In this document: positions 40,108 through 48,298 of the stretch, in pieces | Layout of the letters: the number at the start of each line of letters is the position of its first letter | How positions within the stretch are numbered: position 1 is the first letter of the stretch | Origin: a bacterium | Lineage (GTDB): Bacteria; Pseudomonadota; Alphaproteobacteria; Acetobacterales; Acetobacteraceae | DNA length: 50,570 nucleotides | NCBI GenBank assembly: GCA_026224825.1 | Contig: JAMFRO010000081.1 | Span: 1 to 50,570 of the forward strand | Reading direction: 5' to 3' | Position numbers and translations under genes: made by a program | Notes under the pieces: generated by a model | The model's database searches: none | Told to the model about the DNA's origin: nothing | Seen by the model: the letters and a program-made list of their open reading frames with translations, nothing else

Positions 40108-40265
40108 GCCTGGAGGCACAGCGGGCATCCGGGCGGCGGTATGCGGCCTATCCGCGCCGGGAACTGGGGCGCGGCGTGCGGCTGCTGCTGTGGGTGCTGC
40201 GTATTTATGTGTCGTTGGCGGTGCCGCTGGTGATTTACGCGTTTATCCGCGCGGCGATGCATTGA
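40104..40265 (+). CDS. Small single-pass membrane protein, coupled to the Nramp-like gene
   Basis: 53 residues translated directly from the sequence. A basic N-terminal half (GRRYAAYPRRELGRGVR) is followed by one hydrophobic helix (LLLWVLRIYVSLAVPLVIYAFI) and a short end. The ATG overlaps the transporter stop (ATGA), so the two are translated together. No family recognised. It may be a small accessory subunit of the transporter. Confidence 0.65.
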   Translation: MSLEAQRASGRRYAAYPRRELGRGVRLLLWVLRIYVSLAVPLVIYAFIRAAMH

Positions 40266-40342
40266 GGGTACTGACCGGCGAGTAACTTGGCCATGTTGAG
40301 GCTTGGTGATTATAAAGAGATCACTGAAAAGGAAGCGGAAAC

Positions 40343-41176
40343 ATGACCCACGAAATCGGCAGCTCTGCCCGGCCGGATTTGCCGCTGGCGGTGGTGGTTG
40401 GGGCCGGCGGGCTGGGCATGGCGATGGCGCGGCGGCTGGGGCTGGATTACCGGGTGCTGCTGGCGGATCGGGATGAGGCGCATCTGGTACGGCAGATCGA
40501 GGCGCTGCGGCGGGATGGCTATGGCGCCACAGGCGTGGTGTGCGATGTGACCCGTGCGGCGGATATCGCGGCACTGGCGGCGCAGGCGGCGGCGGAAGGG
40601 CCGGTGCTGGCTTTGGCCAATGTGGTGGGGCTGTCGCCCTCCATGGGCGGGTTCCGCGCCATCATGGCGGTTAATCTTTGCGGTGCCGCCGCCATTGCCC
40701 AGGCGTTTCTGTCCATTATGGCGCCGGGCGGGGCAGGGTTGTTCATCTCCTCCTCGGCCGCGCATATGGGCCCGGTGCCCGATGCGCTCTGGCCACTGCT
40801 GGAGCAGCCGCAGGCCGAGGATATGCTGGACCGGCTGGAGGAAACCCTGGGCGAGGCCGCAACGCCGGCGCAAGGCTACGCCCTCTCCAAAGCCGGACTT
40901 AACCGCCTATGCCAGCGCCAGGCCGCCGCCTGGGGTGCGCGGGCCTTGCGCATCCTCTCACTCTCACCCGGCCTCATCGCCACCCCCATGGGCGCAAAGG
41001 AATTCCAGCGCTCCCCGGCCAAACACAAACTGCTCCAAGCCATCCCCCTGGCCCGCGAAGGCACCATGCTGGAAATAGCCAACATCGCCGCCTTCCTGCT
41101 CTCCCCCCAAGCCAGCTTCATCAGCGGCACCGACATCCTCGCCGATGGGGGAATGGTAGCAGCGCTGCGTTCTTAG
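40343..41176 (+). CDS. Short-chain dehydrogenase/reductase (SDR)
   Basis: 277 residues. The cofactor motif AVVVGAGGLGMAMARRLG, in place of the usual TGxxxGIG, resembles SDRs annotated as oxidoreductases of unknown substrate. The catalytic Ser lies in LFISSSAAHMG, and YALSKAG carries the Tyr-Lys pair. Its C-terminus FISGTDILADGGMVAAL is the usual SDR ending. The region before it (40266-40342) holds GGAAGCGGAAAC as ribosome site. Confidence 0.88.
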   Translation: MTHEIGSSARPDLPLAVVVGAGGLGMAMARRLGLDYRVLLADRDEAHLVRQIEALRRDGYGATGVVCDVTRAADIAALAAQAAAEGPVLALANVVGLSPSMGGFRAIMAVNLCGAAAIAQAFLSIMAPGGAGLFISSSAAHMGPVPDALWPLLEQPQAEDMLDRLEETLGEAATPAQGYALSKAGLNRLCQRQAAAWGARALRILSLSPGLIATPMGAKEFQRSPAKHKLLQAIPLAREGTMLEIANIAAFLLSPQASFISGTDILADGGMVAALRS

Positions 41177-41179
41177 GGT

Positions 41180-41430
41180 GGGGGTGTTCCCACGAAACAG
41201 GCTGGGGCTCCGCCCCTGACCCCGACAAGGGCCGAACGGCCCTTGGATCCCATAACTTAAGGGTTTGAAAGGGGCCTGCCACCCAGTCGCCACAAACGAC
41301 GGAGGCAGGCCCCTTTCAAACCCTTAAAAGTCGAGGGGTCTGGGGCCGTCACGCCGAAGGCGTGCTGCGCACGACGGCCCCAGCGGGGTCAGGGGCGGAG
41401 CCCCAGCCTTTTTTCGCAGAACGCCCCAGT
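41180..41430. repeat. Dispersed modular palindromic element, copy 4
   Basis: A perfect 22-bp inverted repeat (41259-41280 and 41304-41325) around a 23-nt loop. The core stem is the same as in copy 3 but the loop differs (GTCG/CGAC). The left side has GGCTGGGGCTCCGCCCCTGACCCC and the CAAGGGCC/GGCCCTTG hairpin. The right side has GGCCGTCACGCCGAAGGCGTG...CACGACGGCCC, and ends CCCCAGCCTTTTTTCG like copy 1. It lies between converging genes and could serve as a terminator both ways. Confidence 0.85.
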
Positions 41431-41451
41431 CCTCACCCCCCGCAACAGCCC

Positions 41452-42441
41452 TTACGGTGCGTCGGGTTCCGGCCGGGCTAGGCGGACGGCGGTTTGGCCG
41501 TGGCTTACGCGGAGGCTGGGCATTACGAGCATTAGGTTGTCTTCGGGGGTTGTGATTTCGGCTTCGCCGTCGTGGGCTATGATTGTGCCGGCGCGGCGGA
41601 CGAATTCGCCGCCGCGGTAGGGGCGGGTGAAGTGGAAGCGGTTGCTGCGGGCGGTGATGGTTTGGATGACCTGTGCGAAGGAGGGTTTGTGGTCGGGCGG
41701 CGGGGCGTCGAGCATGCCGGCGTGGCGGAGCAGGGAGCGCAGTGTGGCGCGGGATTGGGTTACGGCGTTGGGGTGCCAGTGTTGTCCGGCTTCTACGAGT
41801 ACGCAGGCGGCGTTTTGTTCGGCGCCTTCGGTGAAGCGGCCGTAGTCGATGAGGCGTTTACCGCCGACATGGCCGGCATCGGCGATGACCTGGCCGGGTG
41901 TGCCGATGGCGAAGGCGAGGTCGCGGCCGCGCGGGCCGGCGCCGCATAGCAGGCTGGGGTCGGCGGGCCAGAGCATGGTGTGGAGGTCCAGCAGCATGTC
42001 GGTGGTATCGACCAGGGGGAGGATTTCGCGGGCGCGGTCCAGCTCGGCGGAGTGGCGCACGCCGAAGAGTTGGTAGTCATCCCATACGCGGTTCATGTCT
42101 TCCTCGACATAGCGCGAGGCGGTGGGGTTTTCGGGGTCGAACTGGGCGAAGGCGGCGAGGTTGGCGAAGCCCAGTGTGAGCCGCCCGTGCTTGGGGCGGA
42201 AATTTGTGGCGAGCAGTTCGGCCAGGACGATGGCGCCGGCGAATTCATTGCCGTGAATCAGCGAGACTGCCAGCACATGCGGGCCGGGTTGGTGCGAATC
42301 GAGCGTGGTGAAGCCGTGTACGCCGGTGTTGCCGGTGAGGTAGGGGGTAAGGTCCGGCGGGGTTACGCCCAAGGCGAAGTCGGGCAGCCCGGCCTGGGGC
42401 GGCGGGCATGGTTGGGGTTCGGGTTTTTGTCCGGAACTCAT
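41452..42441 (-). CDS. Succinylglutamate desuccinylase/aspartoacylase-family zinc amidohydrolase
   Basis: 329 residues from MSSGQKPEPQP (42441); the frame continues upstream over the divergent gene but without family features. Zinc-binding motif HGNE in AVSLIHGNEFAGAIVLAELL, DMNRVWDD with the Arg, and LDLHTMLWP with the second zinc His are present. Family members remove N-acyl groups from Glu or Asp derivatives. The substrate is unknown, and no arginine succinyltransferase genes are nearby. Confidence 0.85.
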   Translation of the reverse strand: MSSGQKPEPQPCPPPQAGLPDFALGVTPPDLTPYLTGNTGVHGFTTLDSHQPGPHVLAVSLIHGNEFAGAIVLAELLATNFRPKHGRLTLGFANLAAFAQFDPENPTASRYVEEDMNRVWDDYQLFGVRHSAELDRAREILPLVDTTDMLLDLHTMLWPADPSLLCGAGPRGRDLAFAIGTPGQVIADAGHVGGKRLIDYGRFTEGAEQNAACVLVEAGQHWHPNAVTQSRATLRSLLRHAGMLDAPPPDHKPSFAQVIQTITARSNRFHFTRPYRGGEFVRRAGTIIAHDGEAEITTPEDNLMLVMPSLRVSHGQTAVRLARPEPDAP

Positions 42442-42520
42442 AACCGCCAGTGTAACGGGCTGGCGGCGTCTGGCAATGTGCGGGTTGACGAGGGGGCATG
42501 GCGCGGCCAAAGCCCGGCAT

Positions 42521-43447
42521 ATGATAGAGGCCAGATTGATCTGCACGGATATTGCCGGTTTGCGTAACCAGGCGCTGGGCCTGGCCGAGGCGGCGGGGTT
42601 TACGCCGGATTTCCGGCCGCTGCGGTTTGTGAAGCCATGGGATAAAATCCCCACGAGTCTTTGGCTCAACCCGCGCTGGGCTGTGGGCGCGGAATTGTTT
42701 GCAGCACCTGTGCCGCCGGTGGTGATGGGTTGTGGCGGGGCAGGCGCGCGGGTGGCGGCGGCTCTGCGCGGGCCGGATGTGCGGGCGGTGGCGATTCAGC
42801 ATCCGCGTATGGATTTGCGGAAGTTCGATGCCGTGCTGGCAGGAAGGCATGACGGGATTACCGGGCCGAATGTGATTGTGACGCGCACGGCGCTGCACCG
42901 GGTAACGCAGGCGCGGCTGGCGGCGGAGGCGCAGGTTTGGGCGCCGGTTTTCGCCCCCTACCGGCGGCCTTTGGCGGCGGTGCTGCTGGGCGGTTCCAAC
43001 GGGCGCTACATATTTGGCGCGGCGGAGGCACATGTGCTGGCGGCGCAGTTGGTGGTGGTGGCGCGCGATTACGGGCTGGTCATCACGCCCTCGCGGCGCA
43101 CAGGCGGGGATGTGCTGGCAATTTTGCGCGCGGCACTGGAGCCGCTGGGGGCCTGGATCTGGGATTTCAGCGGGGAAAATCCGTATTTTGGCATGTTGGC
43201 CTGTGCTGATGTGCTTATCGTCACGGCTGATTCCGTCTCCATGGTCTCCGAAGCGGTGGCGACATCCGTGCCGGTGTATCTCGTTCGCCTGCCGGGGCGC
43301 TCGTCGCGCATAGGCCAGTTTATGGACGATTTGAAACAAGATTGCCGTGTACGTGATTTTACCGGCACACTGGCGCTATGGGACACAAAGCCGCTCAATG
43401 ATACGCAATGGGCGGCAACGGAACTGCGCCGGCTTTTGAGGTTGTGA
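42521..43447 (+). CDS. ELM1-like (DUF1022) protein with GT-B-type fold
   Basis: 308 residues from MIEARLICTD (42521). The C-terminal region (NPYFGMLACADVLIVTADSVSMVSEAVATSVPVYLVRLPGRSSRIGQFMDDL) is the family signature, similar to plant mitochondrial fission protein ELM1 and bacterial homologues. In bacteria its function is unknown; the GT-B-like UDP-binding motif suggests a glycosyltransferase-related role. It is divergent from the deacylase gene and 5 bp before a large unknown gene. Confidence 0.85.
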   Translation: MIEARLICTDIAGLRNQALGLAEAAGFTPDFRPLRFVKPWDKIPTSLWLNPRWAVGAELFAAPVPPVVMGCGGAGARVAAALRGPDVRAVAIQHPRMDLRKFDAVLAGRHDGITGPNVIVTRTALHRVTQARLAAEAQVWAPVFAPYRRPLAAVLLGGSNGRYIFGAAEAHVLAAQLVVVARDYGLVITPSRRTGGDVLAILRAALEPLGAWIWDFSGENPYFGMLACADVLIVTADSVSMVSEAVATSVPVYLVRLPGRSSRIGQFMDDLKQDCRVRDFTGTLALWDTKPLNDTQWAATELRRLLRL

Positions 43448-43452
43448 AGAAC

Positions 43453-45339
43453 ATGCTGGATATCGAGACGTTTGATAATCTGCGCGGCGGCAATGTGGTT
43501 TATAAGGCGCTCTCGCACCCGCTGGCCGCGCGCGGGCTGGCCGCACTCGCCGCTAAGGCCGGTGCGCTCGTGGTGTTCGACCCCGATGGCATAGCAGGCC
43601 CGTTGCTGGCCTTGTGCCCGGAATTGGATGTGCGCGGATTATATGTGCAGGATGTGCAGGCGGTGGGCACGGAGCGCGCCGGGCATATCGCCCAGCCGCT
43701 CACCGCTCTGGCGCAGGCCGAGGTGCATAGCGTGTTGGTGGCGGGGTTCGAGGCCGGGCGGCTGGCCGCGCGTCTGGCGCCCTTTCTGCCAGCCGGGGCG
43801 GTGTTGTTTACCCTTGATGACGCCAAAATCCCTCCTGCCTGGCTCACGGTGCAGACGCGCTATTTGGATGCGCGGAATTTTGCCACGAATTTCGTGTTCT
43901 TCCGCGATGACGGGCGTTTTGCCACACGGCTGACCACCTGTAATTACTGGGCGGGCTACGGCGCGCAAGGCGTGCGTTTCCAGCATATTCTCTACGCCGT
44001 GGATGGCGCGGTGCTGGCCGAATGGGAAGACGCGGCACCCGCCGGGGCTGGTGGGTATATTATCGACAGCCAGGAGATCCGCGCGCGGTTTGGGCTGGGG
44101 GCGTTCACCGGGCAGTTGTTCATCCATGCCGTGGGCGTGGCCGGGCATGATGTGGTGAAATACGCGCTGGATACTTATGCCACCGATAATGGTGTGTCGC
44201 TCTCCTGTACGCATGATGCCAATGCCTGGCCTTCCGCCCGGTTTGCCGGGTTGCCGGCGCCGCGTGAGGATGAGCGGGTGATTTTGTGGGTGCAGAATAG
44301 CCATGCCGTGCCCATCCCCGCCGGCACTCTGGCGCTGGACCGCATGGGGGCGGATACGCCGGTGCGACTACAAATGGACATTCCCCCCTTCGCCACCTTG
44401 GCACTGGATGTGGCCGAGCTGCTGCCGGAGCTGTACTGGCCGGCGCAGATCGAATTTCACGCCGGCCGGCATGTGGTGCGGCCGCGTTATGAGGTGGTGC
44501 GTGGGAGCGCCACGCGCATCGCGCATGTGAATGTCGAGCGCGCGGATTTGCAGCCGGACCCTGGGATTAAGGATTTGCCGCCGGAGCTGGGGCGCGGGTT
44601 TTTGCTGCCTTTCCCAGTGCTGCCGCGCAAGCGGTTTAAGACCCTGGTGTTGCCCACACCGATGGCGGAGAGTGAACAGAATACGCCGTTGCGGTTGGAT
44701 GTGTTCGGGGCGGATGGCGTGAAGATAGCCGATCATTTTCTGGGCGATCTGCCGCGCAAACATGGTGGCGTGATCGATATCGACGCGATATTGCCTGAGG
44801 ATGCGCTGCTCGAAGGTGGGCATGCCGAGCTGGTGTATGATTTCCGCTTCGGCGGCGAGGCCAATGGCTGGATGCATGCGCTGTTCCGGTTCGAGGATAA
44901 GCTCTCGGGGCATGTGGCGGAGAGCAGTTTCGGGGCGCATATTTTCAATACGGTTATGGTTTATAAGAACGAGCCGCAAAGCTATACGGGGAAGCCGCCG
45001 GGGCTTTCCACGCGGTTGTTTTTGAAGCTTGGGTTTGCGGGCAAGGAGAGTTTTGCCACGCTGATTTATCCGGCGTCCGCGCAATGGGTGGAAAATTCCA
45101 GTACGGATCTGGAGCTTTACGATGGTGAGGGTACGTTGTTGGAGACGTCGCGCATTGCGATTGCTTGTTCGGGGTCGGCGCTGATCCGCCCGTCGGAGGT
45201 TTTTGCGTCTGCCCATATCCAGGCCGCCGGCGAGCGGGGGTATGTGCTGGTGCGCGATGCCACCTGCCGGTTGTTCGGGTTTCATGGGGTTGATGATGGG
45301 GCTGGTGGGTTTTCGTTTGACCATATGTTTGGGTTTTGA
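43453..45339 (+). CDS. Large protein of unknown function
   Basis: 628 residues from the ATG at 43453, 5 nt after the ELM1-like stop. There is no signal peptide or membrane helix. The N-terminal third has a Rossmann-like alternation (ALVVFDPDGIAGPLLALCPELDVRGLYVQD and SVLVAGFEAGRLAARLAPFLPAGAVLFTLDD). The rest is rich in beta-strand residues, with repeated segments (QNSHAVPIPAGTLALDR, FGADGVKIADHFLG, SFATLIYPASAQW) suggesting several beta-sandwich domains. Its codon use matches its neighbours. No family recognised. Coupling to the ELM1-like gene suggests shared function, perhaps in surface glycans. Confidence 0.7.
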   Translation: MLDIETFDNLRGGNVVYKALSHPLAARGLAALAAKAGALVVFDPDGIAGPLLALCPELDVRGLYVQDVQAVGTERAGHIAQPLTALAQAEVHSVLVAGFEAGRLAARLAPFLPAGAVLFTLDDAKIPPAWLTVQTRYLDARNFATNFVFFRDDGRFATRLTTCNYWAGYGAQGVRFQHILYAVDGAVLAEWEDAAPAGAGGYIIDSQEIRARFGLGAFTGQLFIHAVGVAGHDVVKYALDTYATDNGVSLSCTHDANAWPSARFAGLPAPREDERVILWVQNSHAVPIPAGTLALDRMGADTPVRLQMDIPPFATLALDVAELLPELYWPAQIEFHAGRHVVRPRYEVVRGSATRIAHVNVERADLQPDPGIKDLPPELGRGFLLPFPVLPRKRFKTLVLPTPMAESEQNTPLRLDVFGADGVKIADHFLGDLPRKHGGVIDIDAILPEDALLEGGHAELVYDFRFGGEANGWMHALFRFEDKLSGHVAESSFGAHIFNTVMVYKNEPQSYTGKPPGLSTRLFLKLGFAGKESFATLIYPASAQWVENSSTDLELYDGEGTLLETSRIAIACSGSALIRPSEVFASAHIQAAGERGYVLVRDATCRLFGFHGVDDGAGGFSFDHMFGF

Positions 45340-45357
45340 GCGAGTCGCTAAGGAGGC

Positions 45358-45393
45358 CGTCATGGCGAGCGCAGCGAAGCCATCCATCTTCTC
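45358..45393 (+). repeat. Dispersed short repeat (GCGAGCGCAGCGAAGC family), copy a
   Basis: CGTCATGGCGAGCGCAGCGA and the following CCATCC are nearly identical to the reverse complement of 50372-50408 (about 32 of 36 positions). This sequence is a common intergenic repeat in many bacteria. It sits between the large unknown gene and the toxin gene. Confidence 0.7.
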
Positions 45394-45401
45394 GCCGTAC
45401 C

Positions 45402-45427
45402 TTGACAGATTGTAGTTTTTAGACTAC
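45402..45427 (+). promoter_or_regulatory. Candidate promoter/operator of the toxin-antitoxin pair
   Basis: TTGACA (45402-45407) lies 22 bp before the toxin start codon. Inside the spacer is the dyad GTAGT-TTTTAG-ACTAC (45412-45427), a plausible autorepressor site. A 17-bp spacer would put the -10 (TACGAA) over the start codon, so transcription would begin inside or right at the coding region, suggesting a leaderless message from the second ATG (45436). Confidence 0.45.
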
Positions 45428-45429
45428 GA

Positions 45430-45729
45430 ATGACCATGTTCGAACTGAAGCAGACGGATGCCTTTCGTAAATGGCGGACGAAGCTCAAGGACGAACGCGC
45501 GCGTGCCGCCATCGCCTCACGGCTGGACCGTCTGGCTTATGGGCTGGCGGGCGATGTGGCGCCGCTAGGGGAAGGGGTGAGCGAGCTGCGCATCCATTAT
45601 GGTCCTGGCTACAGGGTTTATTTTTGCAAACGCGGGCAGACGATCATCATCCTTCTCTGCGGCGGCGATAAATCCAGCCAGGTACGGGACATCGCCACGG
45701 CAAAAAATCTGGCTGGGGAATGGGAGTAG
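45430..45729 (+). CDS. RelE/ParE-superfamily (HigB, HI1419-type) toxin
   Basis: 99 residues. The pattern TDAFRKWRTKLKDERARAAIASRLDRLAYGLAGDVAPLGEGVSELRIHYGPGYRVYFCKRG is the addiction-module killer family typical of HigB-like ribosome-dependent mRNA interferases, with the conserved Arg and Tyr of LRIHYGPGYRVYF. A second ATG at 45436 fits the TTGACA promoter better. The toxin precedes the antitoxin, as in HigBA. Confidence 0.88.
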   Translation: MTMFELKQTDAFRKWRTKLKDERARAAIASRLDRLAYGLAGDVAPLGEGVSELRIHYGPGYRVYFCKRGQTIIILLCGGDKSSQVRDIATAKNLAGEWE

Positions 45730-45734
45730 AAGGC

Positions 45735-46022
45735 ATGGCAGAGAAACTGAGCACTTACGATCCGGCCGAGGATTTAGCGTCCGACGAAGCGGTTGCGCAT
45801 TTCATGGCGGACGCCTTTGCCACCGAAGATGCCGGCTATATCGCCCATGCGCTCGGTGTGGTGGCACGGGCCAAAGGCATGGGGCAGATCGCGGTGCAGA
45901 CCGGGCTTTCGCGCGAACAGCTCTATCGTTCTTTTTCCACCAATGGAAATCCGACGTTGAAAACCACCCTTGCCGTGATGAAGGCGCTGGGCATCGAGTT
46001 GTCGGCGAAAATATCTGTCTAA
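45735..46022 (+). CDS. HigA-like (HI1420-type) antitoxin
   Basis: 95 residues from MAEKLSTYDPAEDL (45735), chosen over an upstream in-frame ATG within the toxin gene. The sequence (GVVARAKGMGQIAVQTGLSREQLYRSFSTNGNPTLKTTLAVMKALGIELSAK) is a helix-turn-helix antidote of the putative addiction-module family. It should bind the toxin and repress the pair through the upstream dyad. Confidence 0.88.
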   Translation: MAEKLSTYDPAEDLASDEAVAHFMADAFATEDAGYIAHALGVVARAKGMGQIAVQTGLSREQLYRSFSTNGNPTLKTTLAVMKALGIELSAKISV

Positions 46023-46041
46023 CAGGGTAAAGCCTATCCTG

Positions 46042-46551
46042 TTATTGCGCCTCCGCCTTCGTCGTGATCCGCGTCACCGGTGCATGATGCTGCCGTGCTA
46101 GTTGCAGAAGCAGCGCCGCCGTCTCCTGGGTTGAAAGTGGGGCAAGCGTCGAAACACAGGCGCCTATTTTTATCGGGCCTCTGGGGCCGGCCTTCATGCG
46201 TGAGGCGAAGGCGCTGCCGGGCCGCGCCGGGTTCAGCCTGATGTTTTCAATCTGCCCCCAGCCAATCCGCCCGCCCAGCATTTTTGAGCCGCCGAAAACA
46301 CCTTCGTCGTCCAGCACCACACGGTAGCGGGCAAAGGCGGAGAAACAGGCAAAAATCAGGAATGGGACGGCGAAGGCAAGATAAAGCACGAAGCCAAATT
46401 CGTCCTTCTGGGCATGCTTCCAACTGGCCAGAGCGCTAAAAGCAAACGCGCCCAGGAGTGGGACCGCCACCATACGGATGGGATAGGGTTTCGGCGGGTA
46501 TAAAATGATGCGGCCTTGCGCATCTGGGGCCGGCATCTGGGGTATGTCCAT
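46042..46551 (-). CDS. STM3941-like membrane protein with PH-type domain
   Basis: 169 residues. Two hydrophobic helices (VAVPLLGAFAFSALASW and FGFVLYLAFAVPFLIFACFSAF) are followed by a small soluble domain (YRVVLDDEGVFGGSKMLGGRIGWGQIENIRL), a layout seen in STM3941-type proteins of unknown function. Its 3' end lies 19 bp from the antitoxin stop. Confidence 0.6.
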   Translation of the reverse strand: MDIPQMPAPDAQGRIILYPPKPYPIRMVAVPLLGAFAFSALASWKHAQKDEFGFVLYLAFAVPFLIFACFSAFARYRVVLDDEGVFGGSKMLGGRIGWGQIENIRLNPARPGSAFASRMKAGPRGPIKIGACVSTLAPLSTQETAALLLQLARQHHAPVTRITTKAEAQ

Positions 46552-46594
46552 GCTGGAACGTAATCAAAATAACCACACTAAGCAACGGTCTCGT

Positions 46595-47062
46595 TCAGCT
46601 CCCCGGCACAGCCGACACCGCATTGGCCGGCGAGCCGGTCAGCACTTTCGTTGAAATAAGCACATACACCAGCGTATTATTCTGCCGGTCCACCATCCGC
46701 GTCAGCACAAAATGCTTGAACAGGAAGGAAGCGGAGATGGCGCCCACCTCGGCCTGGTCCGGCAGGCTGGCGGGGATGGTCACCGCGCCGTGCGCCACGC
46801 AGTTCAGCGCGAACTGGCTGGGGTCTTCGGCCACGCCCGCACCGCCGGCCACACCGCCGGTTTGGGCGAAGCTGGCGTAGCAGGAGACGTTCGTCACATC
46901 CGGGTCGTCGAAGCGCTGTACGACCACTTTGTCGTTGGGGCCGAGCAGGCGGAAGTTGGTGCTGACTGAGCCGATCTGGTCATGCGAACTGCCGTGGAAC
47001 AGCCAGAAGCCGAGGCCGAAGATGATAAGCAATGTGGCGAGGGCGGCGTAGATGTATTTCAT
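46595..47062 (-). CDS. creA: CreA-family protein
   Basis: 155 residues from MKYIYAALATLL (AGGAG upstream). The longer reading frame to 47431 runs back through the glycosyltransferase gene and is not real. A hydrophobic anchor or signal (residues 1-22) precedes the CreA domain: DKVVVQRFDDPDVTNVSCYASFAQTGG, DPSQFALNCVAHGAV and LTRMVDRQNNTLVYVLISTKVLTGSPANA. A widespread periplasmic protein of unknown role. It overlaps the glycosyltransferase stop by 4 nt. Confidence 0.85.
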   Translation of the reverse strand: MKYIYAALATLLIIFGLGFWLFHGSSHDQIGSVSTNFRLLGPNDKVVVQRFDDPDVTNVSCYASFAQTGGVAGGAGVAEDPSQFALNCVAHGAVTIPASLPDQAEVGAISASFLFKHFVLTRMVDRQNNTLVYVLISTKVLTGSPANAVSAVPGS

Positions 47063-48192
47063 GATTTGCTCCTGTCCGGCACGAGGTTTTCGTACACCAC
47101 GAGTGTTTTGGCGCAGATGATGGCATCTGAGAAATTTTCCTCCACCCGCATCCGCCCGGCTGCTCCCATGCTGGCTCGCAATGTGGGGTCGTTGATGAGC
47201 CGTTCCAAGGCTGCTGCCAGAGCGGGCGCATCGCGCGGGGGGATTAGAAAACCGGTTTGCCCATCCACCACGGCCTCGCGGCAGCCGGGGATGTTGGTGG
47301 CCACCAGCGGTTTGCCGGCGGCCATGGCCTCGAGTGCGGATTTGGGCAGGCCCTCGCGGTAGGAGGAGGGTTGGCAGGCGATGTGGCAGCTTGCCAGCAG
47401 CCCGGCGATGTCGCGCACCGGGCCCAGCCACTCCACCAGCCCTTCGGCCTCCCAGCCGCGCAGTTGCGCGGCGGTGAGCGCATTGTGGTTGCCCTCATCG
47501 GGCGCGCCAGCGAGGATGAATTTGGCCCGCCCGCGTAAGATGCGCGCTGCTTCGACGAATTCCGGCACGCCTTTCTCGCGGATCATGCGGGCGATGAGCA
47601 CGATGCGGACGGGGCCGGGTGGCTCGGGGGTGGGGTGGAATTTTTCGATGTCCACCCCGGCGCCGCGGATGAGCGTGACGGCGTCCGCGCGGGCCATGCC
47701 CTGGCGGACCAGGGCGTCCATGTCATCCGGGTTCTCGAACACCGCCATGGCGTGGCGCGGGGTGAGGGTGAGGCGCAGGCCGAGGGCCACGATGGGGCGG
47801 AGGATTTTGGCCAGGAGTTTTTCCGAGGAGAACACGAAACCGAGCCCGACCGGTGCGTTTACGATAGCCTTAACCCCGGCCAGATGTGCGGCTATGCCGC
47901 CCAGCACGATGGGTTTGAGGGCGATGTGATGTACCAGATCCGGTTGCAGTACGCGGTAAAGCCGGGCGAGCTGCAGGGTGAACCGCGCCTCGGCGAAGGG
48001 GTTGAGGCGGCGGCGGATGAAATCTACGGGCAAGACCTCGATGCCGCTTTCACGGATGCGCGATGTTGCCTCGCTCTCGCGGGCCACCAGCACCACGCGC
48101 CAGCCTGCCGCTTTGGCCGCGCGGGCGCGGACCCAGAAATGCGAGGCGAAGAACCAGTCCTCGGTGAGGAGAAACACAAGGGTGCGCGGCAT
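47059..48192 (-). CDS. Glycosyltransferase, family 4
   Basis: 377 residues, GT-B fold. The N-terminal half has TEDWFFASHFWVRARAAKAAGWRVVLVAR and DLVHHIALKPIVLGGIAAHLAGVKAIV. The C-terminal half has VRIVLIARMIREKGVPEFVEAA and SSYREGLPKSALEAMAAGKPLVATNIPGCREAV, the Glu-x7-Glu donor-binding motif. The donor sugar and acceptor are unknown, but the leading residues resemble the lipid-linked glycan-forming enzymes. Translationally coupled to creA. Confidence 0.9.
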   Translation of the reverse strand: MPRTLVFLLTEDWFFASHFWVRARAAKAAGWRVVLVARESEATSRIRESGIEVLPVDFIRRRLNPFAEARFTLQLARLYRVLQPDLVHHIALKPIVLGGIAAHLAGVKAIVNAPVGLGFVFSSEKLLAKILRPIVALGLRLTLTPRHAMAVFENPDDMDALVRQGMARADAVTLIRGAGVDIEKFHPTPEPPGPVRIVLIARMIREKGVPEFVEAARILRGRAKFILAGAPDEGNHNALTAAQLRGWEAEGLVEWLGPVRDIAGLLASCHIACQPSSYREGLPKSALEAMAAGKPLVATNIPGCREAVVDGQTGFLIPPRDAPALAAALERLINDPTLRASMGAAGRMRVEENFSDAIICAKTLVVYENLVPDRSKS

Positions 48193-48298
48193 GGGGCGGG
48201 TTTAGAGCATGCGGCACGGCGCCGGAATAGAGCCGGCTCCTGGCTTGAAATTTTCTCCGTCTTCTTGCAGTAACCCTACACAACCAATGGGTAATATG

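Noticed and set aside
46595..47431. 278-residue form of the CreA gene
   Set aside because: The N-terminal 120 residues overlap the GT4 gene out of frame and are not family-like; the true start at 47062 has a good ribosome site.
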